A stretch of 38,445 bases of DNA, taken from positions 1-38,445 of the forward strand of contig NZ_FMXA01000016.1 in assembly GCF_900103425.1 (NCBI RefSeq), in the 5' to 3' direction. Source of the stretch: Dialister histaminiformans (GTDB taxonomy: Bacteria; Bacillota; Negativicutes; Veillonellales; Dialisteraceae). The number at the start of each line of letters is the position of its first letter. Within the stretch, counting starts at the first letter, position 1. The notes below the pieces were generated by a model that was not told the origin of the DNA, did no database searches, and was given only the letters and a program-made list of their open reading frames with translations. Below, one piece after another: positions 16,514 through 25,586 of the stretch. The translations under genes and the position numbers were made by a program.

Positions 16514-17752
16514 CTATTTCTGCTTTAACTGCATACAACATAAAGGAATAAAGCTGCCCATTAATGCAAAATACATCCTCGCCGGAATCTTATTAATTAT
16601 CGTTGTATCTACAAATCCCTGAATGAAAAATGAAAGAAAGACCATATACACAGCCAAAGCGAAGGCTGAATCTTTTTTCATTTTCACCAGCTTTGTCAAA
16701 GTGACCGCCGATACAATAACAAAAATCCCATATCCGGCAAATCCTACCATGCCGCCGGTAGATAAGAAGAACAATGGCATATTATGCGGCATGGAATGAC
16801 CGGTTTCATGAATATCTGCAGGTCTGTACTGACCATAGTATGCTTCGCCCCAATGACCGGCACCAACCCCCAGAATCTTATGGTCTTTCCACATAGCAAT
16901 GCTTGCCTGAATCATCTGTGCTCTTTCTCCTCCGGCTCTGGTGATAGATTTTCCGGATTCAGCCAGTTCTATAACATCAACGTTTCTTTCCTCACCCATA
17001 TGATGGAAGGCCAATCCGCCGCCAAGAAGAAGAACAAGGATTACGACCCAGATATATCTGCTGAATTTAATCGCCTGATATTTTCTTAAGCTGAGGTATG
17101 TCCATAATACCCCTAAAATGACAGCCCCTACAAGCGCAAGTACTGCTCCTCTGGAGCCAGTAAGGTACAGACAGACCAACTGCATAATTATTGTACAAGC
17201 CGATAAGATTTTATAGGCATGCTGTTTAATTTTCAGCGCATAATATCCAATTATCGGAAGCGTAATATTAATCATTGTACCAAAATGGTTCGGATGAGCA
17301 TAAGAGCTCCTAATTCTTAATCCCGGGTTTATATACCATTGGTGCAATCCAATACTACAGGCAATCACAGCTCCTATCAGGATTCCCCAGCGAAATCCTT
17401 TTTCCGCATCATATTTGCTTAAAATCCACCAGGTGATAAAGAAAGGAAAACAAAGCCCGGCCTCATTAAGGGATTTAACCATATCCAACCGGTCTCCATG
17501 CAGCACAGCAGTGAGAATAAAGAGCAGATAAAAGCCCAGAATTCCTGATATCATCAGGTAAAATCCTCTGTTTCGATTTGGCAGAAAAGGACGTTTCTTC
17601 CGCAATGAATATATACCATCCGCAATAAGGAACAGAGCAAAAACAATCAATGCATAGCTGAAATAAGACGCTTTAAAGCACCATGAAATTATGACAAGAA
17701 TAGAAAAAACAGATATGCTGGCAATTTGATCAATCCGTATATTATGTATCAC
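16514..17752 (-). CDS. O-antigen ligase family protein (WaaL/Wzy-like)
   Basis: A 412-residue inner-membrane protein with about 11 hydrophobic segments. The central loop carries RIRSSYAHPNHFGTM and CLYLTGSRGAVLALVGA, and a large periplasmic loop contains MWKDHKILGVGAGHWGEAY and ETGHSMPHNMPLFFL, with the conserved Arg and His positions of the Wzy_C family. WaaL joins O-chain to lipid A-core at the periplasmic face; Wzy polymerases share the fold, so ligase versus polymerase is not settled. The start is GTG, with AAGG nine bases upstream and no in-frame ATG nearby. Confidence 0.85.
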   Translation of the reverse strand: MIHNIRIDQIASISVFSILVIISWCFKASYFSYALIVFALFLIADGIYSLRKKRPFLPNRNRGFYLMISGILGFYLLFILTAVLHGDRLDMVKSLNEAGLCFPFFITWWILSKYDAEKGFRWGILIGAVIACSIGLHQWYINPGLRIRSSYAHPNHFGTMINITLPIIGYYALKIKQHAYKILSACTIIMQLVCLYLTGSRGAVLALVGAVILGVLWTYLSLRKYQAIKFSRYIWVVILVLLLGGGLAFHHMGEERNVDVIELAESGKSITRAGGERAQMIQASIAMWKDHKILGVGAGHWGEAYYGQYRPADIHETGHSMPHNMPLFFLSTGGMVGFAGYGIFVIVSAVTLTKLVKMKKDSAFALAVYMVFLSFFIQGFVDTTIINKIPARMYFALMGSFIPLCCMQLKQK

Positions 17753-17812
17753 TTTATGTATCCTTTTCCTTCCTTAAATCAAAATTGCTTCAGACCCTTG
17801 TTTCCCCATCAC

Positions 17813-19633
17813 TTATTTCTTCAGTGCCGGATCTTCCATTACCTTATGCTTTCCATGAACGGTAAGTGCCTTATCTTCCGGCAGAGAATAGCTGCTATCA
17901 GTTATATCATACTGTGCATTCTGATAATTGTTTCCTGCCCGCAGGATGCTGCTCAGGGAATCAAACATGAGATCATTGGTAAAGAATTCATCCTTATGCT
18001 TTTCCACATTGCTTACAAGCTGCGGATAATCCTTCCGGTATTCCGGTGAGAAGTAGAAGAACACCGGAGTATGTACCATGGCGAAGGTGAATCCGCCTTC
18101 TCCGTGTCCATTGACCATATCTTCCCCATGGTCCGATGTATAAATGAGAGCCTTCAGGTTCAGATTCTTTTCTGCATAGTCAAAAATCCGGCTCATGATG
18201 TCATCAGTATATTTAACCGAAGTATCATACTGTACCACACTGTCTTTGGTACTGTTGTGTACTTCCGGATAGCCAGCCGGATATCTGTCCATGTACCGTG
18301 TATGTGAACCGTACATATGGATGATGACAAAATTATTTCCTTCCTTCGGTACCTTCTTCAGCAGGTCCAGAAGGGCCTTATCATCCTGCGGCGCCGGATT
18401 GGTCCACAGCTTATGCTTGGCTTCTTCCGCTACCAATCCATAAGCCGCCGTACCATTGGCCATGCGGTTATGATTGCCAAGCCACCAGGTCTGATAACCT
18501 GCCTTGTTGGCCACATCCAGAATGGATACAGCGTCAGAGAAGGACTGATCATGGTACTGGTTTTCGCTGGTGAGAACCTGTTCCAGTGCCAATGCGGTGG
18601 CCGGGAAATTGGAATATGCCTTCTTATACAGAATGGCCTGATTGGACTTCGCCATTCTGGAAAGCCACGGGGTGCTGTCATCCGTAAGCGCCGGATTGAA
18701 CGCGGTCATCCGGTCGCGGCACTCACTTTCCCCGATAATCAGGATAACTGTACCCTGAAGCGGTTTCCCCTGCTTATCCGTAATCTGCAGTTTCTTATAA
18801 TTTTCCTCATGTGACTTTTCCGCCTTGATTATGCTGGCCTGATACCGTCTTGCCAGCTTCAGTTCATACAGAGGATAGCAGCGGGGTACCCAGCGGCGAA
18901 TAGTAAGCCCGGCCATGATGAGGATAAGGACAATGAATATGGTCCTTGTCTTTCCGCTCCATATCATAGAGGGCATGACCGGAGAAACCTTCTTTTCCTT
19001 CCCTGTGGAAAACCAGCCCATAAACAGACCACCGACAATAATCAGAAGGGCTACCAATCCCAGGCCGGCCAGCTTTGCCGTATCAAAATGGGTAGTCATG
19101 AATCCGACAGTTTCCTGCCAGCTGGTCATAATGACCGGAATCATATCCTCTGCAGGGAACATGTTGTGATAAATAAAGAAATAAACCAGGTAGGAAATGG
19201 CGGACACGCTGAAAAAAATGACCGACAACGCGATAATCCCTGTGGCCGCCGGACGCACCTTTTTGTTCTTTTGCCCAGCCGCTGCCAGGAGTGTCAGTAC
19301 GATTCCCACAGAAAGGGCACTGAGATAATAGGGATTCACCAGGTCAAAATCCGCATGCCATCCGTGCATAGATGTGCCAATGACATAGGGATAGATGCTT
19401 ATCATCAGCAGATAGATGCCTCCCGCCGGAGCCCACAGCTGGGACAGCAGGTGCTTCTTTACTATCACCTGCCCCAGAATGAGGATAACCAGCCCCATAG
19501 CAAAATCACGCATGCTGTTATGCCATGCCAGGATACGTCCGATGCCGCAAAAATAAAACCAGGCAAAGGTAATCACCTGAAGAATCAGCGCTTCTATACC
19601 TGCCCAAATCTCAAAATTCCATTTCTTACCCAT
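17813..19633 (-). CDS. Phosphoethanolamine transferase-like membrane enzyme (copy 2)
   Basis: A 606-residue paralogue of 5977-7773 with an N-terminal membrane half of about seven segments and a periplasmic sulfatase-fold domain. The nucleophile site reads ILIIGESECRDRMTAFNPAL (about residue 300-320), followed by TPWLSRMAKS, YSNFPATALAL, GSHTRYMDRYPAGY and YTSDHGEDMVNGHGEG for metal binding. As in the other copies, Ser stands where EptA has Thr. It is 45 bases after copy 3 and 60 before the ligase gene, so modification and assembly genes would be made together. Substrate may differ from copy to copy. Confidence 0.86.
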   Translation of the reverse strand: MGKKWNFEIWAGIEALILQVITFAWFYFCGIGRILAWHNSMRDFAMGLVILILGQVIVKKHLLSQLWAPAGGIYLLMISIYPYVIGTSMHGWHADFDLVNPYYLSALSVGIVLTLLAAAGQKNKKVRPAATGIIALSVIFFSVSAISYLVYFFIYHNMFPAEDMIPVIMTSWQETVGFMTTHFDTAKLAGLGLVALLIIVGGLFMGWFSTGKEKKVSPVMPSMIWSGKTRTIFIVLILIMAGLTIRRWVPRCYPLYELKLARRYQASIIKAEKSHEENYKKLQITDKQGKPLQGTVILIIGESECRDRMTAFNPALTDDSTPWLSRMAKSNQAILYKKAYSNFPATALALEQVLTSENQYHDQSFSDAVSILDVANKAGYQTWWLGNHNRMANGTAAYGLVAEEAKHKLWTNPAPQDDKALLDLLKKVPKEGNNFVIIHMYGSHTRYMDRYPAGYPEVHNSTKDSVVQYDTSVKYTDDIMSRIFDYAEKNLNLKALIYTSDHGEDMVNGHGEGGFTFAMVHTPVFFYFSPEYRKDYPQLVSNVEKHKDEFFTNDLMFDSLSSILRAGNNYQNAQYDITDSSYSLPEDKALTVHGKHKVMEDPALKK

Positions 19634-19678
19634 TTTGAAAAAATTCCTTTACTCCTTACTATCTGTAACCCGTATATT

Positions 19679-21397
19679 TTACTGCCTGTCCTCTGCAATA
19701 TGTACCCTGCCATGCATGGTCATTGCCTCATCCTGTGAAAGATCATAGTCCTGACTAGACAGGTCAAAACGGTCCGTGCGCCCATAATTTGATGCCTGCA
19801 TGAGGCCGCAAAGGGTATCAAACACTAAATCATTGGTAAACACACAGTCCTGATGACTGCGCAGAGATTCAGCCCTGTCCTTATGTTTCTTCCTATACGA
19901 CGGAGAAAGATAGATCCACAGAGGAATCCGGGTCATATCAAAGGTAAAATGTCCGGTCCCGTGGGTATATTTCATATCTTCGCTGTGGTCCGATACATAC
20001 ATGATAACCGACGGATGTAATTTCTTCTCTGCCTTTTCCCACATCCTGCGGAGGATGTCATCGGTATAGGCAATAGAGGTATCATATTCGGAAATCCGCT
20101 GGCTGCTTCCGGAAATTACCGGGAAATCCACCGGATATCTGTCCCCATAACGGAGATGGCTGCCCATGATATGAAGAATCACCAGATGATGCCCATTTTC
20201 AGGAATAGTATCCATCACATCCAGAAGCTGGGCATCATCCCCGGCAGGCGCCGGTACTTCCACTACGTTATCCGCAGTGTGCATAAGGTACTCAGTCAGG
20301 TAATCGTTCCCCTTATGGTTGGTGCACCACCAGGTCTCATATCCGGCTGCCCTGGCTGCATCGATGATGGATACCAGATAATCTTTCGAATGATGATTAT
20401 ACTGGTTCATCCCGGTGAGCATCCAGCTTATGGTCTGCGCCGTCTGGGTAAAGCAGGCATAGGTTTTCGGGAAGAAGAAAAATCCATCCTCCACCTTAAC
20501 CGCAGATTGCCACGGTGTGGTTTCCTGCGGATACTCCGGATTAAAGGCCTTCATATGATCCCGGTTGGCGCTTTCCCCGATTATGAGGAATATATTACCA
20601 TCCGGTTCTTCTTCCGCTTTCTGCTTAAAGCGGTGCTCCAGGTTGTATACATGTACTTCTCCGGCCTGTTTCATTTCCCGTATACTGTTTCCCGCCAGCC
20701 GGATTTCCCGGAGCGGAAAGCAGTCCAGGGCGCATTTAATCATGACGATTGCGGAAACAAGCGCCACAACCGCGCTCCCTTTTGTCCAGATTCCCATCTC
20801 TCCCATGCCGGCCCATATCATGGCCAGCCCGGCCAGAACCAGCACAAGGAATCCCAGGATACCGCCCAGCAGAACGTTTCTTTTAATCTGCCCTTCCATG
20901 TATGCCCGTACCTCCTGCACATGGGTCATCAGCACAGGCACCATATCTGCCGCCTGGAACAGATTCCCATAAATGAAGAAGTAAATGACGTAGGCCAGCG
21001 CCGCTATGAGCGACCACAGCAACAGGATAGCTTCCAGACAGGCCACGCCGGTTCCTCCCCAGGGAGAATGCGTCAGCAGCAGAAACAGAGCCGCACCAGC
21101 GCTTCCTGTAAGGAATTCCCCTTTAATCCGGGACAATTCCCTGTCTTCTCTGGACTCCGCCCGGCCGCGGCACCACATATAGGGAACCGTCCACAGCAGT
21201 AAGAAATATATCGGAGCCAGAGAAGCCGGAGAAACCAGATGTATATTGCCTGCCCATGCAGCAGCCAGAAGGAGAAGTCCTCCCAGGACTCCCATACGCA
21301 GTCCGCGCCAGGTCCCTATGTGCAGACAGCCAAAAAGGGCCGCCGCACTATAAAGACCAGCCATCGTGACCAGAATAAGTAAACTGTTTTCCAACAT
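19679..21397 (-). CDS. Phosphoethanolamine transferase-like membrane enzyme (copy 3)
   Basis: The 572-residue protein opens the likely nine-gene operon. Its membrane half has about seven hydrophobic segments, ending at CFPLREIRLAGNSI. The catalytic half shows IFLIIGESANRDHMKAFNPEY, TPWQSAVKVEDGF, TGMNQYNHHSKDYLVSII, ILHIMGSHLRYGDRYPVDFP and MYVSDHSEDMKYTHGTGHF. In the last motif Ser replaces the Gly of SDHGE found in copies 1 and 2, close to the metal site. AAGGAGTC lies nine bases before the ATG. Upstream is array C; a promoter could not be placed with confidence. Confidence 0.86.
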   Translation of the reverse strand: MLENSLLILVTMAGLYSAAALFGCLHIGTWRGLRMGVLGGLLLLAAAWAGNIHLVSPASLAPIYFLLLWTVPYMWCRGRAESREDRELSRIKGEFLTGSAGAALFLLLTHSPWGGTGVACLEAILLLWSLIAALAYVIYFFIYGNLFQAADMVPVLMTHVQEVRAYMEGQIKRNVLLGGILGFLVLVLAGLAMIWAGMGEMGIWTKGSAVVALVSAIVMIKCALDCFPLREIRLAGNSIREMKQAGEVHVYNLEHRFKQKAEEEPDGNIFLIIGESANRDHMKAFNPEYPQETTPWQSAVKVEDGFFFFPKTYACFTQTAQTISWMLTGMNQYNHHSKDYLVSIIDAARAAGYETWWCTNHKGNDYLTEYLMHTADNVVEVPAPAGDDAQLLDVMDTIPENGHHLVILHIMGSHLRYGDRYPVDFPVISGSSQRISEYDTSIAYTDDILRRMWEKAEKKLHPSVIMYVSDHSEDMKYTHGTGHFTFDMTRIPLWIYLSPSYRKKHKDRAESLRSHQDCVFTNDLVFDTLCGLMQASNYGRTDRFDLSSQDYDLSQDEAMTMHGRVHIAEDRQ

Positions 21398-21903
21398 AGA
21401 ACTGCGACTCCTTTAGGATAGATGAGCAGCCTGTAAGGCTGCAGACAGGGAATCAGATGATTTCCTGTCAGACATCCGACATTAGACCGAAAATCCTTCA
21501 GATTTTCATTCAGACAAAACAAAAACTTCCTTATTACCCGTGCAATCCACATAAGATTGCACGGACTCAAGCCAGAGTCTTGCAGACATATGAGCCTTCG
21601 GCTCATACGAATCCGGGAATCCGGAACGGATTCCTGCGGACAGCAAACGCAGTTTGCAGCATTATGCTATTCACAGAATTTCATTAAGAATGGTATCCAG
21701 GTCCTTATTAAAGCTGGAGATTGGACATCGCAAACAATGCCGCACTGCTGCTCATACGGAGCAAGGACAAAGTCTTGTCCTTGCTGGCTACAAGTCTTCT
21801 ATTTTAGAAATTTGCAGAATTTCAATAAGAGAGGTAGCCCGGTCTGCTAAAAAGCTTGAAGTTGGAATTCATAAACAATGTTTCTGAGCCATTCCTGCGG
21901 ACC
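21398..21903. repeat. Intergenic multi-hairpin array C (no gene)
   Basis: Hairpins follow one another at 21426-21442, 21444-21469, 21489-21507 (with CAGAC flanks, 21469-21515), 21541-21561, 21564-21579, 21589-21607 (TATGAGCC-TTC-GGCTCATA), 21616-21634, 21643-21657 (GCAAAC-GCA-GTTTGC) and 21761-21784 (ten-base perfect arms). The sequences AATGGTATCCAGGTCC (21689-21704) and TACAAGTCTTCT (21789-21800) return in array D. No reading frame here looks like a gene. Confidence 0.7.
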
Positions 21904-22887
21904 TCAGATTTTGGTCTTTATATATTCCACATACCATTTCACCATTTCGCCATAGTGATGCTGCATTCTGGCGGTTCTGGCGGCCTGGTGGAGGTTCTTT
22001 CTTCCTTTCGGAGGAACGAGCGGGTAACCCTTCCATGGGGATGCCTCCTGCAGGGCAGCATATTCCTTTACTGCCGGCCAGTCCTGTACCCAGCTGTGCC
22101 AGGGTTTTGCGTGGCCTGCGAAATGAATGATGACCTGATTTCTGTAATCTTCATTTTCTGGCTGTTTTGCAAACAGGGACTGACGATCCAGATTGTACAG
22201 GTAGTTGTATTTCTTTGGCAGGTACTTTACCCGGCCATCCAGCATCTGGTTATGGATATCCTGATCGTGGTGAGACAGACGGTTGCCTACCTTCGCCACG
22301 TTTTCCTGTGCCCTTCTGACGATGTCATCAAACAGGCCGTCCTGCATCCACTGATCGATGTGGATGAGCATCATGCCGGCATTGAAATACTTGGACGTGC
22401 CGACACGCTTCGCGTTGCTTTCTTCTCTCCGGTCCGTCACCACGGCTGCGTCAATTCCGGTGAGGTCCAATTTCCAAAGCGGTGTCAGATCACCGCGGCA
22501 CATCATATCTCCGTCGAGATACAGCACCCGGTCAGTAAGGCTGGCCAGGGTAGGCGCCACGAGGAACCGATAGAAAAAGGCGGCTACGCCGTCAGACAGC
22601 AGCAGGCTGGTAAAGCAGCTATCATCAATAAGATGGACATACACCGCTGCCTTCGTCATCCGTGACAGGTCGATAAGATGTCCCCGTTCAGTATCACTGA
22701 GGGCATTCACAAAGAAGTGGAAACTCAACGGCATGTCCGGATTCCATTTTCTTACGGAAAATGCCACCACGCCCATATGGGAAATATAGTCCGCCGTACC
22801 GGTAAAGGCGATGTGGAAAGATTTCTCTTCCCCGCCCCGGCCCAGACGGATGGTCTTTATAATTGCGTTGCTTAATACGTTGGCCAT
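21904..22887 (-). CDS. Glycosyltransferase family 8 (LPS glycosyltransferase, WaaJ/RfaJ-like)
   Basis: A 327-residue retaining GT8 enzyme, the family of LPS galactosyl- and glucosyltransferases. It shows FHIAFTGTADYISHMGVVAFS at the nucleotide-binding start, the DXD site VLYLDGDMMCRG (about residues 120-131), KYFNAGMMLIHIDQW, DQDIHNQMLDGRVKYLP and the C-terminal IIHFAGHAKPWHSW, all family hallmarks. The last 50 residues are basic and helical, as in enzymes that bind the membrane face. It begins nine bases after the kinase gene stop and belongs to the same transcript. Confidence 0.92.
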   Translation of the reverse strand: MANVLSNAIIKTIRLGRGGEEKSFHIAFTGTADYISHMGVVAFSVRKWNPDMPLSFHFFVNALSDTERGHLIDLSRMTKAAVYVHLIDDSCFTSLLLSDGVAAFFYRFLVAPTLASLTDRVLYLDGDMMCRGDLTPLWKLDLTGIDAAVVTDRREESNAKRVGTSKYFNAGMMLIHIDQWMQDGLFDDIVRRAQENVAKVGNRLSHHDQDIHNQMLDGRVKYLPKKYNYLYNLDRQSLFAKQPENEDYRNQVIIHFAGHAKPWHSWVQDWPAVKEYAALQEASPWKGYPLVPPKGRKNLHQAARTARMQHHYGEMVKWYVEYIKTKI

Positions 22888-22896
22888 AACATCCTC

Positions 22897-23613
22897 TCAG
22901 TCTGCCAGATAACGATATAATTTGGAAAAAGCCTCTACATCCTTCATATGGAAGACATCCAGCGCTTTGGCCAGATGCCCGATGAGACCATGTTTTCTTA
23001 AAAATGCGCGGGCCCATTCTCTGGTCTCTCCGCCGGCCGCCCCTGCATATCCTGCCTCCAGTGCCTTCATATAGTCTTCTTCTGCATACGGTTCACGGAG
23101 CAGGGACAGAAGGAGGAGCAGATAGTCCAGAGCCATGCATTTCTTCTTGTTTTTTGACCGGGGCAGATTTTCCCAGTCGAGCAGCGTTACCTGCCCATCC
23201 TTATACAGGAAATCACGAAGAGCCGGCCGCCCATGGGTCATCCCCGCCTTATGCAGTGCGCCCAGTGCCGCTCCGGTACGGGTGAGGATATCCAGCTTTT
23301 CCTCTTTGCTGACATCCTTCTGCCGCATCCAGTGATTGATATTCTCGCCGGCTGCCCTGGTAACCATGCAGTCCGCGTCCAGATATACAATTTCCGGAGA
23401 CAGCCCGGTCAGGCTGTGCGCCATGGCTGAGCGTGCCACTTCGGTATAAAACTGTACATTGACGGATGACTTGGCGAACTGATTGCGTCCATTGGAAAGC
23501 CTCCGCTTAATCCAGTAGGTCGTTCCTTCAAAAGTAAAAGGGATATTCCGTTCCTCCGGCTGTCCGGCAATGGCTTTCTGCAGGGACTCTTTAAATGCTT
23601 TATCTGTAATCAT
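22897..23613 (-). CDS. Lipopolysaccharide core kinase-like protein (WaaY/RfaY type)
   Basis: A 238-residue protein with a small kinase fold. FTFEGTTYWIKRRLSN gives the N-lobe beta strands and Lys. ALHKAGMTHGRPALRDFLY occupies the catalytic-loop position (HGRPALRD) and VTLLDWENLPRSKNKKKC the metal-binding DW.N position (about residues 125-165). WaaY-type enzymes phosphorylate a heptose of the LPS core in the cytoplasm. Pairing with a GT8 on one transcript fits that role. Kdo kinase or another sugar kinase is possible. The promoter is likely at 23660-23687. Confidence 0.8.
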   Translation of the reverse strand: MITDKAFKESLQKAIAGQPEERNIPFTFEGTTYWIKRRLSNGRNQFAKSSVNVQFYTEVARSAMAHSLTGLSPEIVYLDADCMVTRAAGENINHWMRQKDVSKEEKLDILTRTGAALGALHKAGMTHGRPALRDFLYKDGQVTLLDWENLPRSKNKKKCMALDYLLLLLSLLREPYAEEDYMKALEAGYAGAAGGETREWARAFLRKHGLIGHLAKALDVFHMKDVEAFSKLYRYLAD

Positions 23614-23659
23614 AACTAATTCTCCCGATGGGATTGATATTCGTACAACCTCAATTCCA

Positions 23660-23687
23660 ATTATATTATTATATCAAGTTATGGCAA
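23660..23687 (-). promoter_or_regulatory. Promoter of the kinase-GT8 pair
   Basis: Minus strand: TTGCCA (23682-23687), 16-base spacer, TATAAT (23660-23665), about 45 bases before the ATG at 23613. A second TATAAT overlaps just upstream, so the exact start is open. Confidence 0.5.
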
Positions 23688-23850
23688 AGATTGCCCCTGA
23701 AAAACGCAGTTTTCTTCGTTGTGACCGGTACATTTCCCCGGGGAAGACGCTTTATCTTTTTTTCCGGCCCCGTTGTATAATAGGGAAGATAAGTCAGAAT
23801 TTTCATTATTTATACATTTTATGCATTCCATATCAGGGAGGATGTACATT

Positions 23851-24882
23851 ATGAAAACCGCAGGATTGGCTGATAAAGCACTGCTCAAACGGTGTGTTGT
23901 CGTCTTCGTGGTCACTGTGATTGGTACTCTTTTATATGCCATCGGGATGAATGCGTTCTTTGTTCCCCACCATTTCCTGGCCGGAGGGCTGGCCGGTATC
24001 GCCATGATTATCTATTACCTTACCGGTTTCCCCATCGGTACAATGAACCTTCTCTTAAATATTCCACTGCTGATTCTTTCCCTCCGCTATATGGGAAAGT
24101 TTTATACGGCGGTTTCCATCCTGGGAACGGTAACGCTGTCATTTTTTATTGATGCTACCGCCTTTCTCAGCCAGTCTACCATTATTCAGAGCCCACTGGT
24201 CTCTGCCATTACCGGTGGTTTCATCATCGGTATCGGCACCGGCCTTCTGTACCGCTATAACACCAACAGTGGCGGACTGGACATCGTAGGCGCCATTTTA
24301 AAGAAATACTACAATCTGGAAATCGGCAATGTAGTCTTTGGCCTGAACGTGATTATTGTCGGTGCCAGTGCCGCCATATTCTCCCTGGAACGTGCCGTAT
24401 GTACCTTAATCGGCATGTACCTTACCGCCAATGTGGCTAACCGGGTCGTTATCGGTACCGCGCAGAGAAAAGCGGCGTTCATCGTATCCAGAAAGCCTCT
24501 GGAAATTACCGACGGCATTCTTCGGAAAATCGGTCATGGTGCTACACTCCTGGACGGCCAGGGCGGATTCAGCGGCGCAAGAAAACAAATCGTTTTTGCT
24601 ATCATTGATCTGACGCAGATTGCCAAACTCCGCCAGCTGATCCATGTCATAGACCCACATGCGTTTCTGTTCATTATGAACACCACTGACGTTATCGGTC
24701 AGGGATTTACCACACCGGTGGCCACACCTGTCGAAAAAAATCTGCAGCATTCTGCCCGCTATGTAGTAAATGAAGACGGGGAACTGGTTCCTACCAAATT
24801 CTGGCAATATGAAATGGACCAGGAAGCCAATCCCACACCGGATAAGGAAACCTATCCCGAAGTCCGGGCAGATGATAAGTAA
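23851..24882 (+). CDS. YitT-family membrane protein (DUF161 plus DUF2179)
   Basis: The 343-residue product has five or six hydrophobic segments in the first 190 residues, including the family motif GMNAFFVPHHFLAGGLAGIAM and GGFIIGIGTGLLYRYNTNSGG with its TNSGGLDI signature. A soluble C-terminal DUF2179 domain follows (ERAVCTLIGMYLTANV to HAFLFIMNTTDVIGQGF). YitT proteins are common in Firmicutes; their transport role is not established. GGGAGG lies nine bases before the ATG at 23851, whereas earlier in-frame ATGs lack a site. A TATAAT -10 stands at 23776-23781. The last 40 residues are acidic and unconserved. Confidence 0.9.
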   Translation: MKTAGLADKALLKRCVVVFVVTVIGTLLYAIGMNAFFVPHHFLAGGLAGIAMIIYYLTGFPIGTMNLLLNIPLLILSLRYMGKFYTAVSILGTVTLSFFIDATAFLSQSTIIQSPLVSAITGGFIIGIGTGLLYRYNTNSGGLDIVGAILKKYYNLEIGNVVFGLNVIIVGASAAIFSLERAVCTLIGMYLTANVANRVVIGTAQRKAAFIVSRKPLEITDGILRKIGHGATLLDGQGGFSGARKQIVFAIIDLTQIAKLRQLIHVIDPHAFLFIMNTTDVIGQGFTTPVATPVEKNLQHSARYVVNEDGELVPTKFWQYEMDQEANPTPDKETYPEVRADDK

Positions 24883-24898
24883 GGAGGTTCTTTTCACC

Positions 24899-25357
24899 AT
24901 GAAAAAATACTTAGCATTACCTCTGGCATTATGCTTTTTCCTGCCCCTATCCGCCAGCGCCTATACGCCGGCCGGCACCGCGCAGATTATTCACTCCTCT
25001 GCAGAAACAGGACAGCTGTACTTTTCTACAGCCAGCGAAGGAGACATGAATTTTTCCTCTGCCTCCACCATGTATTTCAACGATGAAACCGGAGCCCTGC
25101 TGGCCTTCACCGTCAACGCCGACGGCCACACTATGCACGCCTCCATCCGCAAGAACGGAATACTCATCTGGGAAGAATCCTTCCCGGATACCACACAGAA
25201 ATACTCTATCACCAGAAAAACAGACAACATATCCCCCTATTTCCTTATGAACCTGGGAAATCGGACGTATGTTGCAAGATATGATAAGGATGGGAAGATG
25301 GAGGTCCGGGAACTCCGAACAGACGTCAGAAAATCAGACATCAGACCGGAAGCCTAA
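24899..25357 (+). CDS. Small secreted protein of unknown function
   Basis: I do not recognise this 152-residue protein. It begins with a clear signal peptide (MKKYLALPLALCFFLPLSASA, cleavage likely before YTPAG) and has about 130 mature residues with alternating hydrophobic and polar strands, and no cysteine in the mature part. AAGGAGG precedes the ATG by eleven bases, and the gene starts 16 bases after the yitT stop, so the two are cotranscribed. The last dozen residues (RTDVRKSDIRPEA) are encoded by a CAGAC-type intergenic repeat, and the TAA stop lies in the loop of that repeat's hairpin. The original C-terminus has probably been replaced. Confidence 0.8.
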   Translation: MKKYLALPLALCFFLPLSASAYTPAGTAQIIHSSAETGQLYFSTASEGDMNFSSASTMYFNDETGALLAFTVNADGHTMHASIRKNGILIWEESFPDTTQKYSITRKTDNISPYFLMNLGNRTYVARYDKDGKMEVRELRTDVRKSDIRPEA

Positions 25358-25375
25358 GCAGCTTCCTTTCAGACT
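25320..25375 (+). repeat. CAGAC-hairpin repeat copy overlapping a CDS end
   Basis: CAGAC units at 25320, 25335 and 25342 are followed by a GGAAGC/GCTTCC hairpin (25348-25366) and TTTCAGACTT. The layout matches copies at 5467-5514 and 21469-21515 and, inverted, at 31483-31540. The arms differ from copy to copy. Confidence 0.75.
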
Positions 25376-25467
25376 TAAAAGATAGATATGAGATATGAGG
25401 TTTGAGAGAGAATAAGGAAAATCCTTTAATGAGAACATTCCACTTCACCTCTGCAATCCTCAACAAT

Positions 25468-25500
25468 AAAAAGCGACAGGAAATTTCCTGTCGCTTTTTT
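25468..25500 (+). terminator. Intrinsic terminator of the yitT operon
   Basis: 25468-25499 is a perfect 32-base inverted repeat (outer part AAAAAGCGACAGG and complement) ending in six T. It lies 110 bases past the secreted-protein stop and just before the convergent Eis-like gene end, so it may serve both strands. The bases between the repeat and this terminator show only degenerate fragments such as GATATGAGGTTTGAG. Confidence 0.9.
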
Positions 25501-25586
25501 GTCTGATGCCTGAAGAAAATTTTTCGAGTTTTGTGTCTGATGGCCTGCATTCTGCAGGCGGTCTACCTTTACACAAAGACTCATCT

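Noticed and set aside
21556-21887. Several 70-100-codon plus-strand frames in array C
   Set aside because: They run across hairpin repeats, lack ribosome sites and show no protein-like features.
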